The notes: a model not told the origin generated them from the sequence alone. Shown: positions 10,037 through 23,659, counted from the first letter of the stretch. The stretch is 64,000 bases of DNA from Leptodactylus fallax (GCA_947044405.1 CAMRHE010000166.1:1240001-1304000); one strand, 5' to 3'. Made by a program: numbers and translations.

Positions 10037-10041
10037 ATCTG

Positions 10042-10669
10042 TTTGTTACCTCCATTAGATAACTCACTTCAATAATGAGTAATATGGGAGTTATTGGTCT
10101 ATTGATGTGTCAAATGGAATTATATATACAGGACAAATACAAGGTTTTGTTTTGTTTTTTTCTTTACATAGGAGCAAAGATACATTGTGTATATAACTGC
10201 ATATCTAAAAGGCAGTGCAAGCATTCTGTTTTCAGATGACACAAGGCTTTGTTATACAATTTAATCTATGTGTGATCTTATGATCTACAGATGACCATGA
10301 CAAATTAAAGAATTGAGAAGAAACATGACAGATGACAAGTAGAGATGTTAAACTGTATGCTATTTACAACCAGTTTATGCTATAAAATGACTTCAGATTC
10401 ATCTATCAATACTGTGAAATCTAATAACCAGTCGTTTTATGAAAAAGGCCACAAAAACACAACACATAAACTTCTGTGGTACAGCATTTTATAGATCACG
10501 ACCTAGAGAGGAAATTTAAAGATCATTTTAAAGATTACATCTTGGAATAGAAAGTGGCACACATTGGCCAGCATCACATTCAGATGTCTGTGTGCTCAGA
10601 CCTCAAATACAGCTGAAAAAAATTGTGTCATTTTAGGTTTTTATTTTCAATTGTCTAAAGGGGCACAAT
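10042..10669. other. Low-repeat non-coding stretch
   Basis: AT-rich sequence without recognisable repeat ends or coding motifs. Confidence 0.45.
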
Positions 10670-11200
10670 TAATTGAGAGGGGAGGGAAAGAGTGTTCCAA
10701 AATATTACTGGCATATGTGGATAAAGGAGGACTAGCACTGTGTGGGGACTCATTACTGCTACATTTGGTAACAAGGGGGCATTACTATGGAGCACAAAGG
10801 GAGAAATTGCTACTAAATGGGGACACAGAGGGAGGTATTACTTCTGTATAGAGGCACAACGTGTGGCATTCTTCTATATTGGACTTCTATATTGGAACAC
10901 AAATTGAGGCAATAATACTGTGGGGGGGGGCAAAGAAGGGTATTACTACTGTGTGGGACCATTACTACCATGTGAGGGCATAAAGGATGGACATTGCTGT
11001 GTCAGGAGCACAGATTGGGACATTATTACTGTGTAGGGCCACAAAATGGGGCACTATTACTGTGTGGCTAAATAGATAAAAAGTAAACCATTACTGTGTG
11101 GATGCATAAAGGTACCAACATTACTGTGTGAGGCTCAGAGGAGGTCATAAAGGGGTCCATGATTACTGTTAAGGGTCACTTTTACTGCATGGGGCATCAT
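10670..11200. repeat. Degenerate tandem repeat with ACTGTGTGG core
   Basis: A loose series of units of about 30-45 bases containing ATTACTACTGTGTGG-like cores (for example near 10730, 10950, 11020, 11060, 11095) resembles a decayed relative of the 31-bp minisatellite. No hAT-type ends could be identified around it. Confidence 0.5.
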
Positions 11201-12129
11201 TTGTGTCTGTGGTACTATGGATGGAGAGTTTGTATTGTAGTTGGAAAAAGGTAGGGATGTGTTGGAAAAAAGAGGAGTCAAAGATAAGTCTGTGTATTAA
11301 ATTCTGTAGAGATGAATCATGACTTGAATAAATCATCATGGCGATCTGGGCTAGATAGAGAAGAGGAGACATCGTCTGTGATTCACTGGATTTAACTGTT
11401 TTTACTTATATCGGTCTCCAGAGTGCCTGTGTAGAACTTATCTACCACTTTATGCCAATAAAGTTGGTCTTTGTATTAATATAGTGGTATCATTCAGTCA
11501 CTATCTGGTAGTTATATATGCTCATGGTCTGGCCGTATTATTTGGCCCCTATATAGTGGTATTGTTGGTAATATTGTCTTTAATATGTTGGGTTTTGAGC
11601 CATTAACGTTTGTCCCCACATTCCAAGACCCATGCCATGAGTGGTATGATGGCTTGTTTTTGTGAGATTATTTGTAATTAACATTGGTACTAATTTGAGG
11701 TGCATACAACTTTTTATGACTGAGTTTGAGATGAACAGAAAACAGTTATATGTGTGTCTTTGGGAGACATCAAGTCTCCATCACTAGTTCAAGGACAAAT
11801 ATGAATTATATAGAGTCTGCAGAGGTCAAACTGTTGAACAATGCAGCATACAAATCATATAATGGGAATGAAATAGTGCTACTCCTCATGAACACACATA
11901 TGACAGATCATCCTAAAACGTTATCTGAAAGGTTAGATATGTTTTATGACTCATCACCTGAGTACTTTAAAACACTAGGCTTTTCACTGACCCTCTGATA
12001 ACCAACATTTTACACCAAATCTTAAAAGTGGTGAAACAGTTCACTCTAGTAAAGAAAAATGCTCTTACATTGCAATCCAACAAGTAGCTCTTGAACGAAA
12101 CTAATGCCAATTGTGGAGATACAGCTGAT
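11201..12129. other. Low-repeat non-coding stretch
   Basis: An 82-residue open frame at 11750-11998 has no recognisable domain and I do not call it a gene. No repeat ends seen. Confidence 0.4.
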
Positions 12130-12137
12130 GTAGGGAG

Positions 12138-12784
12138 CAGGGGCGTAAATACTGGGGTAGCAGTGGTAGCGGCTGCCACAGGACCCAGGACATTAAAAAA
12201 CAATGTAATTTACCTCCCCTGCACTCCGGCAGGCTTCGGGCCTGTTTGGTGACGTCCCAGATGTCAGCCGATGTCATTATGCGTTGTGATGCCGGCCTGC
12301 TCACGCGAGATCTGGTCCAAAATTGAAGATGGCCGAAGTAGTGCACCGGAGCCAGGAAGAGGTAGGTAACATTGTTTTTTTTGTTTGTATCCTCCCCTGG
12401 GTCTCCGATCATTATACTCTGGGATCTGAAAAGACCCCAGAGTATAATAAATGTTCATGGGTGGTCCACTATGGGGCAAAATACTGTGTGCAAGGGCAAC
12501 TATGGTGCATAATACTGTGTGCAGGGGCTACTATGGGGCATAATACTGTGTGCAGGGGCCACTATGTGGCTTAATACTGTGTGCAGGGGCTACTATGGGG
12601 CACAATACTGTGTGCAGGAACCACTATGAGGCATAATACTGTGTGCAGGGGCCACTATGGGGCATAATACTGTGTGTAGGGGCCACTATGGCACATAATA
12701 GTTTGCGCAGGAATGTGGTTTGTGGGGGGGGGGGACATGTAAAATGTTTGCCTTGGAGCCCAGCCATTCTTAGTTACGCTACTG
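12138..12784. mobile_element. hAT-like MITE (family A) with minisatellite
   Basis: The left end CAGGGGCGTAAATAC and the right end GTTACGCTACTG form imperfect TIRs. A perfect 8-bp duplication GTAGGGAG flanks them (12130-12137, 12785-12792), the hAT hallmark. Inside are a GC-rich core (12200-12370), a hairpin at 12410-12450 and the 31-bp minisatellite. The left end matches the inverted right end of the element at 25101-25847, so the two are one family in opposite orientation. There is no coding capacity; movement would need a hAT transposase from elsewhere. Confidence 0.9.
12471..12720. repeat. 31-bp minisatellite, about eight units
   Basis: Units approximate TACTGTGTGCAGGGGCCACT plus ATGGGGCATAA, spaced 31 bases, inside the family A hAT element. 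Confidence 0.85.
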
Positions 12785-12792
12785 GTAGGGAG

Positions 12793-13067
12793 TCTTACAG
12801 GCAATACTCTCTGGAAAAATCTCTCCTTTAAGCAGCCTCTAAGAATATCTACTTTAACTGAATCATTACATGGAGTGCCGTTTGGAACCACTTCAATGAC
12901 TCACACTCATCCAACAAGAACCGCACTCTAAGCTCAAAAACATGGCTGTCTACGGATGGACATCTCTGGTTTGGATGATATCCTCAATCATATGTTAAGG
13001 TTCTTTAATGGGCTGCACACTGACTTATAGCATACCAATCTTTGGGTAGCACAGTGCACTAGTCATG
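12793..13067. other. Non-coding stretch
   Basis: No repeat end or gene recognised. Confidence 0.4.
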
Positions 13068-13316
13068 CTTCGTTCACACTTGCGCCTGGTGTCTGTCCAT
13101 CATGAATCCGCCTTAATATCAGAAAAACAGCTTGGGAACGGTTTGTAAACAGTCCGTTTAAAAACCCATTCACTTCAATGGGTTTTTAAAACAATCCGCA
13201 GGTATCTGTTTGCAGCCTCTCCGCCGTGAATCCGCATTTTTTGGACGGACACAAAGTCCTGCATGTCCGAATTTGGTCTCCGTCCAAAAGAGCAGATTCA
13301 CAGCGGAGTGTGAATA
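13068..13316. repeat. MITE with TTCACACTTGCG ends
   Basis: It begins TTCACACTTGCGCC and ends with the inverse-like AGCGGAGTGTGAA. The internal mirror AAACCCATTCACTTCAATGG and an ATCCGC-rich body are shared with the fragment at 1880-2036. Confidence 0.6.
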
Positions 13317-13537
13317 TGTTGGTTCTTGACTCCATGCCTCACCTCTACAGAGAGAACCTGCAAGAAACAGCTTATTGATACCTGGCACCTGCAGCAATTT
13401 TAACTGCTTGTAAATAGTGCCCACATGAGTGAACAAAGATGTATAATAGTAGAATATTATTTTTCTTTAAATCCACAAATTGTGCTTCCACTACAATGAC
13501 AAGTCACATATGTTTTGCTATTTCTGTATATCATATA

Positions 13538-15173
<1,636 letters not shown>

Positions 15174-15175
15174 TA

Positions 15176-15754
15176 TGTCTGCTTACATTTTTCTATGTAC
15201 AATATAAAGTTAAATTGTTGCTGTCAAGCCTTTCCATGACCTTTACCACAAACACCACAAACACTTTCTGCAAGAACAACTTTCAGTAATAACACTTACT
15301 TAAAAAAAGAAAAAATATATTGCCCACATTTCATTACGCAAAACAGCCTTTTAATTTCTCACTTTATAGTCATCATATGCTCTTTTTTAGACTGTCAAAG
15401 GGATAGATCCTCCTTTTTAGACTAATAACAAGCTAGATCCGGGGATGAAAGTAGGCACAACCTGTGAAAATACAACATATAATTTAGAAGAAAAACCCTC
15501 CACCCAAATGAAAATGATTTTCTTAAATTTCATATATAGTCATCTGTAATCCTAAAGTGCACTTCACCATGTATGAAGAGTTTAGTCAAACAGAGACCTT
15601 TCTATTGCAGCTTTGAAGAAAGTGCCATACTTCACCAAAAACTTGATCACAGGCACTTTCGGATTACAGCTCACCTCTTGGGAAGACTCAGGAAAGGACT
15701 AAAGTCAGCAGCCTCATGTATAAAAACCCATCATATACCCTCTCCATGCACAAT
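15176..15754. other. Low-repeat non-coding stretch
   Basis: AT-rich sequence with no gene or recognised repeat. Confidence 0.4.
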
Positions 15755-15916
15755 CATTAAAGGGGTTTGCCATTTTCAGACCAATATTGGGAGATCAATG
15801 TTATTGTTTGTATAATAAAAAGTTGTACAATTTTCCTATATACTTTTTGTATAAATTCCTCACAGTTTTCTCTGCTTGCTGTTACTTATTATTATTATTA
15901 TTACTATTTATTTATT
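15755..15916. repeat. MITE fragment with AAAGGGGTTTGCCATTTTC start
   Basis: The stretch TTATTGTTTGTATAAT and the following CCTATATACTTTTTGTAT recur in the fragment at 28094-28240, and the AAAGGGGTT edge recurs inverted at 32263-32325 and 46740-46800. A (TTA)n run sits at its right. Confidence 0.5.
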
Positions 15917-15918
15917 TA

Positions 15919-16826
<908 letters not shown>

Positions 16827-17212
16827 CTAATTCCATGGTTCTTTACATTTGAGGATTTACATACGGTATACAAGATGTACAAAACAGATAATACTAACAG
16901 TGACCAACTGGCACAGTGGGACAGAGAGCCCTGCCTGCAAGGGCTTACAATCTATGAGGGAAGATGGATAGAGACAGAAGGTGAGGAGAGAGACTTTACA
17001 GGTGGTGGTGTGGTGACAGTAGTGTTATTGGAGGTTGTAGGCCTTCCTGAATCGGTGGATCTTCAGGGCCTTCTTGAAGCTTGTGACTGTGGGAGACAGT
17101 CTGATGTGTCTTGGTAGTGAGTTCCAGAGTATGGGTATGCACGGGAGAAGTCTTGGAGACGTTTGTGTGAAGAGCGGATAAGAGCAGAGCGGATTAGGAG
17201 ATCTTTGGAGGA

Positions 17213-17606
17213 TCAGCGGTTATGTGTGGGCAGGTAGCGGGAGATTAGGTCGGAGATATATGGAGGGGACAGGTTGTGGATGGCTTTATATGTCAGCGTT
17301 AGTAGTTTGAACTCTATTCGCTGGGTGATGGATAGCCAGTGAAGGGATTGGCAGAGGGGAGCGGCCGATGAAGAACGGGGAGGTGTATTAAGCAAGCAGC
17401 ACAGTTTAAGGTGGACTGGAGGGGGCGAGAGTGTTAGCTGGGAGGCCATGGAGAAGGGTGTTACAGTAGTCTAGGCGGCAGATTATGAGGGCATGGACTA
17501 GCATCTTTGTAGTTTCAGGGGTGAGGAAGGAGCGCATTCGGTGGATGTTCTTGAGTTGGAGGCGGCAGGAGGTGTTGAGGGTTTGAATATGCGGCTTAAA
17601 GGATAG
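17213..17606 (-). pseudogene. L2-like RT C-terminal part
   Basis: Minus-strand sequence reads LSFKPHIQTLN, then a block with RLDYCNTLLHGLPANTL and, after a frame change, SLHWLSITQRIEFKLLTLTY and YKAIHNLSPPYISDLISRY. These are the conserved blocks that follow the palm in L2/CR1 reverse transcriptases, enzymes that copy LINE RNA at the nicked target. The frame is broken between the blocks. The segment continues the RT block at 18281-18479, from which the solo LTR separates it. Confidence 0.8.
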
Positions 17607-17611
17607 GTCAA

Positions 17612-18275
17612 TGTAACATCCTTGCCTGTCCGGGCTTTGGCACCATCCTCTGGGTGCACGCTGTGGCGCAGGAGGCATGTCCAGTTGTGATTCCTTCCTT
17701 TGGGTTTTTCTTGTATTGTCTGAACACTGTCCTATTCCCTCACCTCCTTAATTGATTTTCCACCACACCCTTCTCCTTCACCTTGCTTTCCCCCTGCTCC
17801 ACTAAGAGTTACTTTAGTCTTACCTTTGTGATTGACAGTCTATCCTCCTATCAAGTCTGGGGCGGGTTCTTCCTCCCTATTTATTGTTTGCTCTTTTTCC
17901 CATTGGCGCCTGCTATTGCATTACACTTACTGGCTATACTCCTTGTTCTTTGTTACCTGTTCTTCTGATTTCCTGACCACTGGCTTACCTTTGACTCTTC
18001 TCTTGGATTGTGATTTTGTACTGCATTGCTCATTTGTTACCGACCCCTTGGCTAGCTGACCTCCTTTTGTTGTGTTCGTCCTGTCTGAGTTCTGTGTATC
18101 ACTTATTGTAAGCAGGGACTGTCGACTGGTTGCTGGCTGTCGCCTACGACAGATCGGGCAAGTTAGCCAGGGACAGTGGGGGGATTCAGCTTAGGGTCCA
18201 CTGTCTTGTTGTGCCCCTCCCCCCAAAGTTCTCCAGCAGCTACTGGGGAATCGCTCCTCTAGCGATTCCCTTACA
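17612..18275 (+). repeat. Solo LTR inside the L2 RT region
   Basis: It runs from TGTAACATCCTTGCC to GATTCCCTTACA, 664 bp, flanked by GTCAA (17607-17611) and GTCAG (18276-18280), a 5-bp duplication with one change. It falls between the L2 codons for LDSD and LSFKPH. Same family as the solo LTR at 9375-10036, opposite strand. Confidence 0.85.
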
Positions 18276-18280
18276 GTCAG

Positions 18281-18694
18281 AGTCTAAGGTTATCCCAAGG
18301 CAGCGGACCCGTGGGACTGGGGTGAGTGTGGTTCCGCTAACTTTAATAGATGGGTCAGGTAGGGGGGCCGTGCAAGGAGGGGTGAAGATTATGAACTCCG
18401 TTTTCTCCATGTTGAGTTTGAGAAAGCGGGAGGAGAGAAAGGAGGCTACGGCTATTAGACATTCTGGGACTCTGGACAACAGAGTTTGGGGATGAGGTGT
18501 GACTGGATCGGATCAAGTGCGCAGGAGGTGAGGTGGGATTTAGAGATTAGGTTGGAGAGCTTTTCATCAGTGACAGTGGAGAAATAGGTTAAAGATAAAG
18601 AGCACAGGACAGTTGGGTAGAGTGGTTGTCGCGGGTATAGAGTAAGACTGTCTCTGATGGTGTCAATTTTGCTTTTGAAATAAGAGGCAGTCAT
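18281..18694 (-). pseudogene. L2-like linker and RT thumb, palm deleted
   Basis: The upstream piece (18694-18455) reads LTSCALDPIQSHLIPKL, the usual entry into the L2 RT. The next piece jumps directly to FLSSRFLKLNMEKTEFIIF and VRCLGITLDSD, which normally follow the YADD motif. The intervening RT palm with its catalytic Asp residues is missing, so an internal deletion removed it. The segment ends at the solo LTR. Confidence 0.75.
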
Positions 18695-19388
18695 CAGCTG
18701 TGATAAGTGATGTCGGAGGGGGCACAGGAGAACGGAAAAGGGAGTTGAAGGTAGTGAATAGCTGTTTGGGGTTACAGAATAGGGCAGATATTAGTGTGGA
18801 GAAGTAGACCTGCTTTGCAGAGGTGAGTGCATTCTTGAATGTGAGTACTGCCTCTTTGTACCTCAGGAAGTCCTCCTGGGAGTGGCTTTTCATACAAAGG
18901 CGTTTTGCAATCCGTGAGGCACGTCTCAGTTTTTTAGTCAGGTTAGTGTGCCAGGGTTGCCTATTGATTGGTCGGGCTCTGGTGTTAGTGAAGGGGGCCA
19001 CAGAGTCAAGGGCTGAAGTAATGGTGGTATTGTAGAAGTCAGCGGCGGTATCTACGTCCTGGAGTGAGGTTATGTCAGCAAGTGGCAGGAGAGAGTCTGA
19101 GAGCGTGTGGATGTCAAGGTGATTAAAGTTTCTGCGGGGGAGTGTTTGTTTAGGGGTTGGGGAGTCTATTACAGAGGAGAGGGCAGAGAATGTCAGCAGG
19201 TTGTGGTCAGAGAGCGTAGACAGAGAGTTAGAGAGGTTGACTAGGGAGCAGAGGTGGGTGAATATGAGGTCGAGCATGTGCCCCTTTGTGTGGGAGGACC
19301 ATTGAGAGAGACCAAAGGAGGCAGTGAGGGACAAGAGACTGGAAGCGGAGGGGTGGTTTGTGTAAATAGGGATGTTGAAATCACCCAT
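18663..19388 (-). pseudogene. L2-like apurinic-type endonuclease C-terminus and linker
   Basis: The 241-residue frame begins MGDFNIP, the GDFN motif of APE-type LINE endonucleases that nick the target, and contains GHMLDLIF and LSDHNLLTF, the SDH catalytic motif. The rest is the linker toward RT with YFSTLISALFCNPKQLFTTF. The N-terminal endonuclease half (motifs with the first catalytic residues) is missing, so it cannot be functional, although this section is uninterrupted. Confidence 0.82.
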
Positions 19389-19599
19389 GATGATGGTGTG
19401 GGTGTCAGTGGATAAGGAAGTGCATTAGCCAGGTGGTGAAGTAGTCGATAAAGGCAGCGGTAGGTCCTGGCAGTCGATATATGACGGCCAGTTGGAGGTT
19501 GGAGAGCGAGTAAATGCGAACAGAGTGCGCTTCAAAGGAGGGGAGGGTGAGAGCAGGAGTTGTGAGAGCTCAGGAGTTGTGTGGCCGTCATAGCTGCCG

Positions 19600-20600
19600 G
19601 GTCTCTGCTGTTATACAGCAGAGACCTGGTGCTAATGCCCACGATCGGTACCCACATTGATTCTGAGCATTAACCCCTCTGGCGCCTCGGTCATAGGTGA
19701 CAGAGGCGCCATTTTACCGGCGGTGCCCGGGCGCCGCCATTTTTCTGGGAAGCACCAGCACCCGGAGCAAGCTATGACAGCCGGGAGCCTTCTGAAGGCT
19801 CTCAGGCCTGTCTTTCATTAGTTTATATTGAAGGCTACTCTATGTAGCCTGCAAAAGAAATGCCATTTTTTTGCAGTGCATTAGCATTGTAATGCATTGC
19901 ATTAGTGACCAGACCCCCTGGGGTTCAAGACCACTAGGGGTTCTAATAAATGCAAAAAAAATATATATATATAAAAAATATTAAAAGTTCAAATCACCCC
20001 CCTTTCCCTAGAACACATATAAAAGTACTTAAATACTGTGAAACTCATACACATTAGGTATCCCTGTGTCCGAAAACGCCCGGTTTACAAATCTATAAAA
20101 ATATTTTTCCCATATGGTAAACGCCGTAGAGGGAAAAAAAAAATCAAAAGTGCCGTTTTTTCACTGTTTTGCCTCTAATAAAAATTTGAATAAAAAGTGA
20201 TCAAAGCAATAGCAATTGCCCAAAATGGTATAACTAAAAAGTATACCTGGTCCCGCAAAAAAAGATGCCCTATGCTTCCCAGTACATGGAAGTATAAAAA
20301 AGTTACGGGTGTCAGAATATGGCGCGTTATAGACAAAAAATTTTTTTGCACAGTTTTGGATTTTTGTTAAGGTTAAAATGTAAATAAAACCATATAAATT
20401 TGGTATCCCCAGAATCGTGCCAAAACATAGAATACAGGTGACATGTCAACTTTGGCTGCACAGTGAACGCCTTCAAAACGAAGCCCATAAGAAAATGCAC
20501 TTTTTCTTCAAATCCACCCCATTCTGAATTTTTTTTCCAGCTTCCCAGTCAAAAACGAAAATTTAAAAATTCCTCCGGCGGGAAGGGGTTAAGGTTAGCA
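19600..20600. repeat. Frog-type complex repeat fragment
   Basis: GC-rich opening with mirror pieces (TCTCTGCTGTTATACAGCAGAG and GGCGCC-rich inverted blocks), then AT-rich sequence with AAATCACCCCCCTTTCCCTAG and ACACATTAGGTATCCC, ending near AAGGGGTTAAGG. The TTAA-type edge and the layout resemble the complex repeats at 33640-42030 and 52760-57363, but I could not align it in full. No coding sequence. Confidence 0.45.
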
Positions 20601-20700
20601 GGTACCCATATGATACTGCTCAATAACCTTTCTTTTTATCATATTAAACTATAAGGTAACATTATTGTTATAATTATATTATTTTTAGTTTACTTAGTTA

Positions 20701-20920
20701 GGCTGAGGCCCTACGTTGCGGAAACGCAGCTTTCTTTGTTGCAGATTTTGCTGCAGCTTTTTGAGTCAAAACCAGGAGTGGATTGAGAAGAAGGTAGAAC
20801 TATAAGAGCTTCCTATATATTTCCCATTACTTTTTTAGCCATTGTTGGCTTTGGCCCAAAAAAATGCAGCAAAATCTGCAACAAAAAAAGCTACATTTCT
20901 GCAACGTGGAGCCTTACAAA
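20701..20920. repeat. MITE with GAGGCCCTACGTTGCG ends
   Basis: GGCTGAGGCCCTACGTTGCG on the left and CTGCAACGTGGAGCCTTAC on the right are inverted. The body is rich in GCAGATTTTGCTGCAG. Relatives are at 27880-28097, 48617-48895 and 63535-63710. Confidence 0.7.
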
Positions 20921-21027
20921 GCCCATTTAAATGATTGGAATGCAGAAAAAACACTAGCATATTTTTTTCAGTGTTTTTCCACCTCCCATTCATTTCAATG
21001 GGCTTTACAAGAAGGAATCCACCTTAA

Positions 21028-21617
21028 AGGGATTCTATCATTGGGAAAGGCATTTTTCAATAACACCACGTCGTAATAGCCTTTAGAAAGGCTATTCTTC
21101 TCCTACCTTTATTTTTCTGATCCGCGTCGCCATTTCTGAGAATTTTCTTTTTTCTTCTGTATGCAAATGAGTCTTCAAAAAGCACAGGGGGCGTCCCCTG
21201 TGCTCAAAGAAGACACTCTTCCGAAGATCCAACGCCGCCTCTCTCTTCTGCTCTCCAACACGTCATCAGCTGCCGAGTCTCTGTTCGGCATCCAAATCCA
21301 CATGAAAATGGCCGGCTGGACATGCGCAGTCGGCTCTGTCAAACGCGAAATGGCGAAGCCGACTGAGCATGCGCGGGATTTGAATCAAGCGCGGCTGATG
21401 ACGCGTCGGAGAGGTGGCGCTGGATCTTCGGAAGAGCGTCTTCTTTGAGAACAGGGGACACCTGTTGTGCTTTTTGAAGACTCATTTGCATACAGAAGAA
21501 AATTCTCAGAAATGGCAGCGCAGATCAGAAAAATAAAGGTAGGAGAAGAATAGCTTTTCTAAAGGATATTATGACGTGGTATTATTGAAAAATGCCTTTT
21601 CCAATGATAGAATCCCT
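21028..21617. mobile_element. 590-bp foldback element in TTAA sites
   Basis: Flanked by TTAA (21024-21027, 21618-21621). Ends AGGGATTCTATCATTGG and its mirror start arms of about 230 bp that pair almost throughout; each includes TATGCAAATGAGTCTTC and TCTTCGGAAGAG-type segments. The loop is the GC-rich centre near 21290-21400. It has no coding capacity. TTAA plus an AGGG end favours a Kolobok- or piggyBac-dependent non-autonomous element (inference). Confidence 0.8.
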
Positions 21618-21621
21618 TTAA

Positions 21622-21760
21622 GGTTATGTTGTACAGCTACAAAACGTTGCAGAAAAAAAAATGCAGTGGAAACGCATCTCGCATTTTTTGCTGCGTTTTT
21701 CTTTGCAGTTATTCTCCTCTATTAAAACTATAGAGAAAACGTGAGCATTTCCACAGGTAA
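21622..21760. repeat. Partial GTTGCAG-type MITE
   Basis: AAAACGTTGCAGAAAAAAAA and TTTTTTGCTGCGTTTTTCTTTGCAG resemble the GAGGCCC/GTTGCAG family; ends are incomplete. Confidence 0.35.
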
Positions 21761-22186
21761 AATGGTTGTTGCTGCTGCTTATGAGCTTCTGGTAGATTCA
21801 CTTGTGTCCAAATCTTATCATCAAAATGAGGGAGAGGTAATACTTACCGGATTGCAAGGAACAAAGATGAAGAAGAAAACTGAAGATAAGCATGGGGTGA
21901 TCATGGAGAAAGCGCTGTGATGCAGAAAGGAAGGGTCGGTTTATGTGAGAGCAGAACGCTGACGGTGTGCAAAGTTGTCTGCAGGAGACGTCATACTGGA
22001 CGTTCGCACCACGTCATCATGCCAACAAGTGATCAAGGCACAGTACATCGCTTGGTCGCCAAGGAATGGTGCATGCCACATGGCGCATGCGCAGCACATT
22101 GGGGAAATGTGTCTGTTACTTAGGTGATAGAGGGAATCTGAAGTAAAAAAAATAGTGGAAATAAGAAAGAAGAGAAAAAAGGAACC
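21761..22186. other. Non-coding stretch with GC-rich core-like segment
   Basis: Between about 21830 and 22130 the sequence is GC-rich, with GAGACGTCATACTGGACG and CACGTCATCATGCC, reminiscent of the core modules in the hAT elements, but neither hairpins nor TIRs are seen. No gene. Confidence 0.35.
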
Positions 22187-22420
22187 TATTCAAAGATTAG
22201 GTCTTCAGTATCTGATCAGTGGGGGCCCGACTTCCTGACCCAGATCCTGGCACAGATCAGCTGCTCTGGCACCTCAGCAACCTCTGAGTGCAGGAAGCTA
22301 CTGCAGTGGATGGGGCGTGGGAGAAGCTCTGCTATAATTCCCCAACACCACCGCTATACAGTGGACGGGACTGCAGTTCTGCTCCTATTAATTGAATATA
22401 CGCAGAGCAGCTTCCATATG
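22187..22420. repeat. Dispersed MITE fragment (ATCTGATCAGTGGGGG)
   Basis: TATCTGATCAGTGGGGGCCC and CTGCAGTTCTGCTCCTATTA are shared with the fragments at 5513-5850 and 47100-47640. Incomplete ends. Confidence 0.45.
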
Positions 22421-22536
22421 ATAAGGGGAGATATGATAAAACCTGTATAAATATATAAATGGCCCATACAAGAAATATAGCAAAAAGCTGTTCCATGTAA
22501 AATCCACTAAAAAAAGCAAGGGGGCACTCACTCTGT

Positions 22537-22686
22537 CTGGAGAAAAATAGGTTTAATCTAAAGAGCCGACAAGGCTTCTTCACTGTAAGAACTGTGAATC
22601 TGTGGAATAGCCTACCCCAGGAGCTGGTCACAGCAGTCACAGCTCACAGCTTCAAAAAAAGGATTAGATGCCTTTTTAAAGCAAAA
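22537..22686 (+). pseudogene. CR1-like LINE ORF2 C-terminal tail
   Basis: A 50-residue open stretch reads RFNLKSRQGFFTVRTVNLWN followed by SLPQELVTA and a SFKKRIR ending, then stops. The pattern FF-VR-VN-WN-LP-E-V-A-FK-R is the C-terminal signature of CR1-type non-LTR retrotransposon ORF2. Only this tail and some 3-prime sequence (to about 22790, ending with ATACTAACTAC) remain. The family call is from pattern only; a related clade is possible. Confidence 0.5.
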
Positions 22687-22819
22687 TAGCATTGATGGTT
22701 TTGGAAATGTATAGAATATCATGTCGTTTCCCATCCCGTGGTAGAACTTGATGGATATATGCTTTTTTCCAACCATACTAACTACTTCTGGATCGCCCAT
22801 TGACTTACGTCCGGACGGT

Positions 22820-23210
22820 CTACTTTTAACACTGCAAGGACGTATATATACATCCTTGCAGTGTTAATCGTCTGCACAAAATTGCTGGACCCTCCTCTAA
22901 GTCCGGCAACAATTTATCACGATAAAAATTAAAAAATAATATTTTAGTAGCACATGAAACATGAAAAATGTGAAAAACAGACACATTTGCCCTACGTTTT
23001 GTTTACATTTTCTTGGATATTAAAAAAAAAAAAAGGAAAAATAAAAACATTGCCCTAATTATCACTGAAAAAAGACTCCAAAATTATTTGCATAAACCAA
23101 AAGAAAAAATGTTATAGTCCTCAATACCCCACAACACACATGAAAATGTTTATGGTCCTAAACCACGAAAAATTGCCTGGTCTTGAAATGGTTAAGGTTA
23201 GTTACATGTA
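22820..23210. repeat. Fragment of a TTAA-ended AT-rich repeat with a 40-bp palindrome
   Basis: At 22827-22866 TAACACTGCAAGGACGTATA meets its inverse with a single mismatch and no spacer. The remainder is AT-rich and ends AAATGGTTAAGG. No coding capacity. Confidence 0.5.
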
Positions 23211-23659
23211 CAATACAATAATGTTCAGTCTGTGAGCACTGATACAATACATGTTTGGGGGTTTGGTTTGGGGTACAGAGTGAAGTCCTGTTTACAATAG
23301 CATTTGTCTTCTTAAAGTTTGGTGAAAAATATAGATGCCAATATACAGTTTTCTGGTGTAAGACTGCTTGTAGGGTTCTGTAGAAGTCCAGTGGGGTAGG
23401 GCTAAGGTGTTTCTTGAAGTCATAATGCTGACATATAAATGCTACTAAATTACTATCTTCTGAAACTGGCCATACAGTGTATACAGTTTTAGTAAATTAT
23501 AAACTAGAGCAGAAGGAATTGATTGTTACATTTGTCAAACTTAATTATAATGTAGATACAGTTGCATTTTTTAGCCAAGTTTACCAAGGTGTCAAGAGCA
23601 AAGGTTGGTTGTCCCTTTTGATTTAGATTTTGAGCCATGTAAGTAATATTGTCACTTAC
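23211..23659. other. Low-repeat non-coding stretch
   Basis: No gene or repeat recognised. Confidence 0.4.

Larger units (their letters stand above)
16850..19600 (-). mobile_element. L2-like LINE (CR1 superfamily), degraded and interrupted
   Basis: Minus-strand coding segments in order are an endonuclease tail, linker, RT thumb and C-terminal region, followed by a 3-prime region to about 16850. A solo LTR (17612-18275) splits the RT. The typical L2 block of EN, RT and a SLHWL...YKAIHNLSPPYISDL tail is recognised. The 5-prime end is truncated within the endonuclease. Confidence 0.8.

Noticed and set aside
18130..18495. 121-residue plus-strand open frame
   Set aside because: It spans the edge of a solo LTR and L2 antisense sequence.
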